In this document: in pieces, positions 37,841 to 41,189 of the stretch
How the letters are laid out: the number at the start of each line of letters is the position of its first letter
Position numbering within the stretch: the first letter of the stretch is position 1
Virus record (IMG/VR): IMGVR_UViG_3300037827_000196
Coordinates: 1 to 41,189 of that record
Strand: one strand, 5' to 3'
Length of the DNA stretch: 41,189 nucleotides
DNA from: a virus
Notes under the pieces: generated by a model
Told to the model about the DNA's origin: nothing
Seen by the model: the letters and a program-made list of their open reading frames with translations, nothing else
Database searches by the model: none
Program-made: the position numbers and the translations under genes

Positions 37841-39630
37841 TGGCACTAGATAACGTCGATCCCAATATAGCGCTTCAGGCTGGCCGAAATATACCGCAGT
37901 TTGGTCCTGACTGGCAGACTGTGCAGAACGCGCAGCGGACGGCGATCTCGCTTCAGCAAGCGCAACAGGTGCAGCAGGCACAGAACGCGCTACGCCAGAC
38001 GTTTGCTGATACCAATAACTGGTCTGCGGACAAAGGTGGTATTGCAGTCAAGCCTGAAGCTATGGCGCAGCTTGCGCAAAGGTCGCCAGCCGCTTTCATG
38101 GATTTGTCCAACAATCTTGCAACGCTGAACACTAAAGCTCTTCAATCCCAAGCGTTGCAGAGTAATGTCATGCAGGATTGGATAAAGAGAGCTAATGATG
38201 GTGGCGATTCGGCGGATGATGAATATCGGGCTGCAATAGCGGAAGGCGTCGATCCGCGTACGGCTTTGGCTAGAGGACAGGAAGCATATACAAAGGCTAT
38301 GACCTCTGTAAAAGCGAGCGGAATGCCGCAAGCTCTTCAGGATATGATCCCGAATACTTTTGACCCAAAGCGCGTTGAACAGCGGCGTATGACGCAAGAA
38401 ATGCGTGCTGCTCAGGAAAAGGAACAGACCGTTCCTGAATACGCTGTTCCAATGATGGTTGGGGGAGGCGCAACTAAGGATGTTCCAGTTGTCAAATCAC
38501 CAGATGGAAAAGGATTTGTCACGGCTGATCCGGCCCATACCCCAGTTACCGATCTGGGGGGGCTTCATAAGATTGGGTCCAAAGAAGAAGGAGCCGCAAG
38601 CAAGGAACTCTATACCGGACAAATCAGTGATGGAAAAGGTGGATTAAAGACCGTTACTGTACAGGTAGGGCAGCACGGATTTGTTGATCCAGATACCGGA
38701 GATAAGATAACTGGTGTACAAAATTTATCTAAAGTGGGAGCGCCATCTCCATTTGGATCAACTATGGGAAACCCTGACCTGAAGGGAGATGAATTTCTAA
38801 AAAGTCTCCCAGCCCCCGAAGCTACGCAAGTAAAGGCTTTGGCAGAGGGCCGTGAGCCATTTCCGTCTGGTTTTTCGATGGCCCGCCTTCAGCCTTTGAT
38901 TCAGGCGGTGTCGCAGTACGATCCAAATTTTGACGCGGTTAACTATATGTCCCGCTACCGCACTCGTCAGGCGTTTACGTCCGGTCAAGAGTCTCGAAAC
39001 ATAACTTCGTTAAATACTGTTATCGGTCACCTAGATAATTTGAAACAGCTTGGCGAAGCGCTGAATAATAATGATATACCTCTAGCTAATAAGGTTTTGA
39101 ATCATATAGCAACAGCCTTTGGAAGCTCAAAAGTTACAAACTTTGACACAGCTAAAAACGCTGTAGCGGATGAATTGGAGCGTACATTTCGTGGAACGGC
39201 AGGTAGTGTTACAGGAATTAAAGGATGGTCTGAACAGTTAACTTCGGATGCCTCTCCGGAGCAACAAAAAGGCGCATGGAAGGTTCTAGGAAATCTGTTA
39301 GATTCACGCGTAGACGCGTTGGGAGACACTTATTCGCGCGGCATGGGGAAAACGACTGACGGTTTAACGTTGTTGTCTCCAAAATCGCAAACCGCTTATG
39401 AAGAACTCACTGGTCGTGCTCCTGAGGTTAAGACTGTTGGTCCTACGGGGAAGGAAACGACCACGCAGTCGGAGCCGAAAACAACCTCGCCGACTACTAT
39501 GCCTCAGCCGGCTTCTTCACAAGGCTCAGGAACAGCAGAGTTGCCGCATCCTACAGCGCCAGAGGAAGCAAACAAACTTCCAGTCGGGACGCATTATATC
39601 GGTCCTGATGGTAAGGTGTGGGTGCGGTAA
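37840..39630 (+). CDS. Ejection / internal virion protein
   Basis: The 596-residue protein is Gln/Ala-rich at the N-terminus ('SLQQAQQVQQAQNALRQTF'), helical throughout, and ends in a Pro/Thr/Ser tail with 'LPVGTHYIGPDGKVWVR', a short C-terminal phrase common in phage internal virion proteins. Position 2 of 3 in the ejection block matches P22-like gp20/gp16 neighbours. It has no enzymatic motif. Coupled to both neighbours by TAATG. Confidence 0.7.
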   Translation: MALDNVDPNIALQAGRNIPQFGPDWQTVQNAQRTAISLQQAQQVQQAQNALRQTFADTNNWSADKGGIAVKPEAMAQLAQRSPAAFMDLSNNLATLNTKALQSQALQSNVMQDWIKRANDGGDSADDEYRAAIAEGVDPRTALARGQEAYTKAMTSVKASGMPQALQDMIPNTFDPKRVEQRRMTQEMRAAQEKEQTVPEYAVPMMVGGGATKDVPVVKSPDGKGFVTADPAHTPVTDLGGLHKIGSKEEGAASKELYTGQISDGKGGLKTVTVQVGQHGFVDPDTGDKITGVQNLSKVGAPSPFGSTMGNPDLKGDEFLKSLPAPEATQVKALAEGREPFPSGFSMARLQPLIQAVSQYDPNFDAVNYMSRYRTRQAFTSGQESRNITSLNTVIGHLDNLKQLGEALNNNDIPLANKVLNHIATAFGSSKVTNFDTAKNAVADELERTFRGTAGSVTGIKGWSEQLTSDASPEQQKGAWKVLGNLLDSRVDALGDTYSRGMGKTTDGLTLLSPKSQTAYEELTGRAPEVKTVGPTGKETTTQSEPKTTSPTTMPQPASSQGSGTAELPHPTAPEEANKLPVGTHYIGPDGKVWVR

Positions 39631-41189
39631 TGGCTGATTGGCCCGGTGCTCCGCTACAGGATTCTGCTACTTTACAGCCTGCGCCGCAACAGCCCGCACA
39701 ACAGCAGCCAAGCGTCTCGGTCGAACTTGCGCCGCAGGCCGCCCCAGAGTTGAATCCGGCGCTTACCCCGTTTGTAAAACGAGAGAGCGGAGGAAAACCG
39801 TTCGTCGGTTACACGCCTCCTGGAAAGCCGCTGGTTGATTTGTCGAGTGCTCCATTGGACGAAACCGGATTTCCGATTTGGTCTGGTAACAGAGACCCGA
39901 ATACCGGACTCATGTCTCATGCGGCTGGCATCCTTCAGATACAACCAAACACATGGCGTCCTATAGCGCAGAAGCTGGGAATCCATGATTTTTCCCTAGA
40001 AAGTCAAATTAAAGTTGCGAATGAGCTTCACAAAGAACAGGGAACCAAGCCGTGGGATTTAACACAATGGCCAGGGGCAAGCGTATCTTCTGGTAATTGG
40101 AAGGTTGATCCCAAGGCGATCAGCTTTGAGCAAGGTCGTCCCGATACCAGCGTCGTCTATATGGCACCAGACGAATATCTCCAGATGGTGCCCACGACTG
40201 AGTCAGATAGAACAGTTAGCCGATCGTTGGCGCGTTCCCTCGCTTTAGGGGAAGACATTGCTGCTATCCCAACGCTCGACGTAAAGCGTGATGGCGAGAG
40301 CGTGAAGGTCGTTGATCAAGATGGCCGCAAGCGCGCCATGGCGGCCAAGGAAGCGGGCGTTGATCTCATTCCTGTGGCAATTCATGGTGCTACAGGCGAC
40401 GCCAAGCAGATCGTTGGTATGGGCGGTCAAGTTAAGCCACTAGATTTCAAGCCGGTTCCGAAGATAGAAAAACCACCAGAGTCAGGATTTAGGAGATATC
40501 TGAATGAATCCCTTGCCGCTCTGGGTACTGGGGCTCGTCAACTACCGTCACCTATCATGGATGTGGGACTCGGCGCGGTCGGTCTTGGCGGTCTTTTGGC
40601 CCATGATACGGCTGATGTATTCAGAGGAAAGCTTACGTCTGAACCTCAGGAAGATCTGGTCGGGCAGGCGGTAGACGTTCTGGGGAACGCAGCCACTGCG
40701 CTGACGGGTGGCTTGGCCGGTCCTATAGCTCCAGAAATTCAGGCCACTAGAGCAGTTTCAGAAGCGCCCCTGCCGTCAGTATCGTTGGCAGAAAGAGAGC
40801 CCATTCCTCCCAGCCGAGCGCTTGTGCCTCAGCCGCAGTCAGTTGAGACTGATCCTCTGCATGCGCAAAATGTCAATCGCTTCAACTCCGCAGTGGACCT
40901 AATCAATCAACGGCACACACAGGATTTGGCAGCGGGAGGAGCGACACGGGAAGAGATTTCCCGCCAGTTGCAGGCTGGGCGTGCGACTGGCCAGCAGTTG
41001 GTTCCAGCCGACGTAGCGGGAGAAAATGTCCGAGCGCTTTTGGGTAATGTCGCAAGAGAGCCGGGACCAGCAAGAGAGACTGTAAAACGATGGGCGGTTA
41101 ATCGTCTCGGTGATATCGATCGTGATTCTCCGATGGCTGCCGACATTGATAGGGGAATAGAAGCCAATCTGGCTACAGGTTCGGCCAAA
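39630..41189 (+). CDS. Large ejection protein with lytic transglycosylase and ParB-like domains (partial)
   Basis: An open frame of 520 codons runs from ATG 39630 off the window edge with no stop. After a Pro/Gln-rich leader, residues 45-135 resemble a lytic transglycosylase: catalytic Glu52 in 'KRESGG', 'SHAAGILQIQPNTWRPIAQKLGI', then 'QIKVANELHKEQGTKPW'. Residues about 190-250 read 'RSLALGEDIAAIPTLDVKRDGESVKVVDQDGRKRAMAAKEAGVDLIPVAIHG', a ParB-like fold with the G-R-x-R-A box. A Gly-rich hydrophobic region and a charged helical part follow. It likely cuts peptidoglycan during DNA entry, and the multi-domain build is that of polyvalent internal virion proteins. Confidence 0.75.
   Translation, partial: MADWPGAPLQDSATLQPAPQQPAQQQPSVSVELAPQAAPELNPALTPFVKRESGGKPFVGYTPPGKPLVDLSSAPLDETGFPIWSGNRDPNTGLMSHAAGILQIQPNTWRPIAQKLGIHDFSLESQIKVANELHKEQGTKPWDLTQWPGASVSSGNWKVDPKAISFEQGRPDTSVVYMAPDEYLQMVPTTESDRTVSRSLARSLALGEDIAAIPTLDVKRDGESVKVVDQDGRKRAMAAKEAGVDLIPVAIHGATGDAKQIVGMGGQVKPLDFKPVPKIEKPPESGFRRYLNESLAALGTGARQLPSPIMDVGLGAVGLGGLLAHDTADVFRGKLTSEPQEDLVGQAVDVLGNAATALTGGLAGPIAPEIQATRAVSEAPLPSVSLAEREPIPPSRALVPQPQSVETDPLHAQNVNRFNSAVDLINQRHTQDLAAGGATREEISRQLQAGRATGQQLVPADVAGENVRALLGNVAREPGPARETVKRWAVNRLGDIDRDSPMAADIDRGIEANLATGSAK

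Overview
The window looks like about 41 kb of one short-tailed (P22-like) bacteriophage or prophage, open at both ends. The morphogenesis genes are recognisable in P22-like order: small terminase, large terminase, portal, scaffold-like protein, P22-type coat protein, gp4-like and gp10-like tail factors, tail fibre, then three ejection-type proteins, the last running off the right edge. A MucR/Ros-type regulator and the style of the small early genes suggest an alphaproteobacterial host; this is inference. Almost everything reads rightward with ATGA, GTGA or TAATG overlaps, so the genes form long translationally coupled operons.

Layout. 1-750: leftward repressor-like HTH gene with divergent promoters, resembling an immunity region. 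780-4870: small early genes, two of them inside cassette-like mobile elements, ending in a free-standing CHC2 primase zinc domain. 4840-6350: a leftward three-gene island with an HTH protein, a ParB-like protein and a small protein. 6630-10500: replication block with a nuclease-like protein, a Toprim-helicase interrupted by an intein at its P-loop, and a DUF1376-type replication protein whose gene contains 11-bp iterons. 10700-15650: small terminase, small unknown genes, MucR-like protein, a TnpB cassette, transaldolase and a SIS-domain protein. 15650-25500: large terminase, small basic proteins, portal, scaffold-like protein, a structured leader and coat protein. 25560-31115: repeat-rich structural protein, two glycosyltransferase-like proteins, a domain-swapped HldE-like enzyme and a methyltransferase. 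31115-41189: tail, HNH gene, fibre, cupin and ejection proteins.

The most unusual content is a set of three small elements (783-1375, 2282-2853, 12763-13918). Each has near-identical terminal inverted repeats, a perfect 8-bp flanking direct repeat and exactly one sense-oriented gene whose ribosome-binding site and start codon lie in the left end, with the start codon always at element positions 37-39. They carry three unrelated genes: a YubB-like protein, a small DNA methyltransferase and a TnpB-like RNA-guided nuclease. No transposase is visible. I do not recognise this as a described element family.

A second theme is sugar metabolism. Transaldolase plus a SIS isomerase-like protein, and separately HldE-like, glycosyltransferase and methyltransferase genes, together suggest synthesis and transfer of an activated heptose-like sugar. 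I saw no integrase, holin, tRNA, CRISPR array or convincing intrinsic terminator. All readings come from inspection only; no database or folding search was run.
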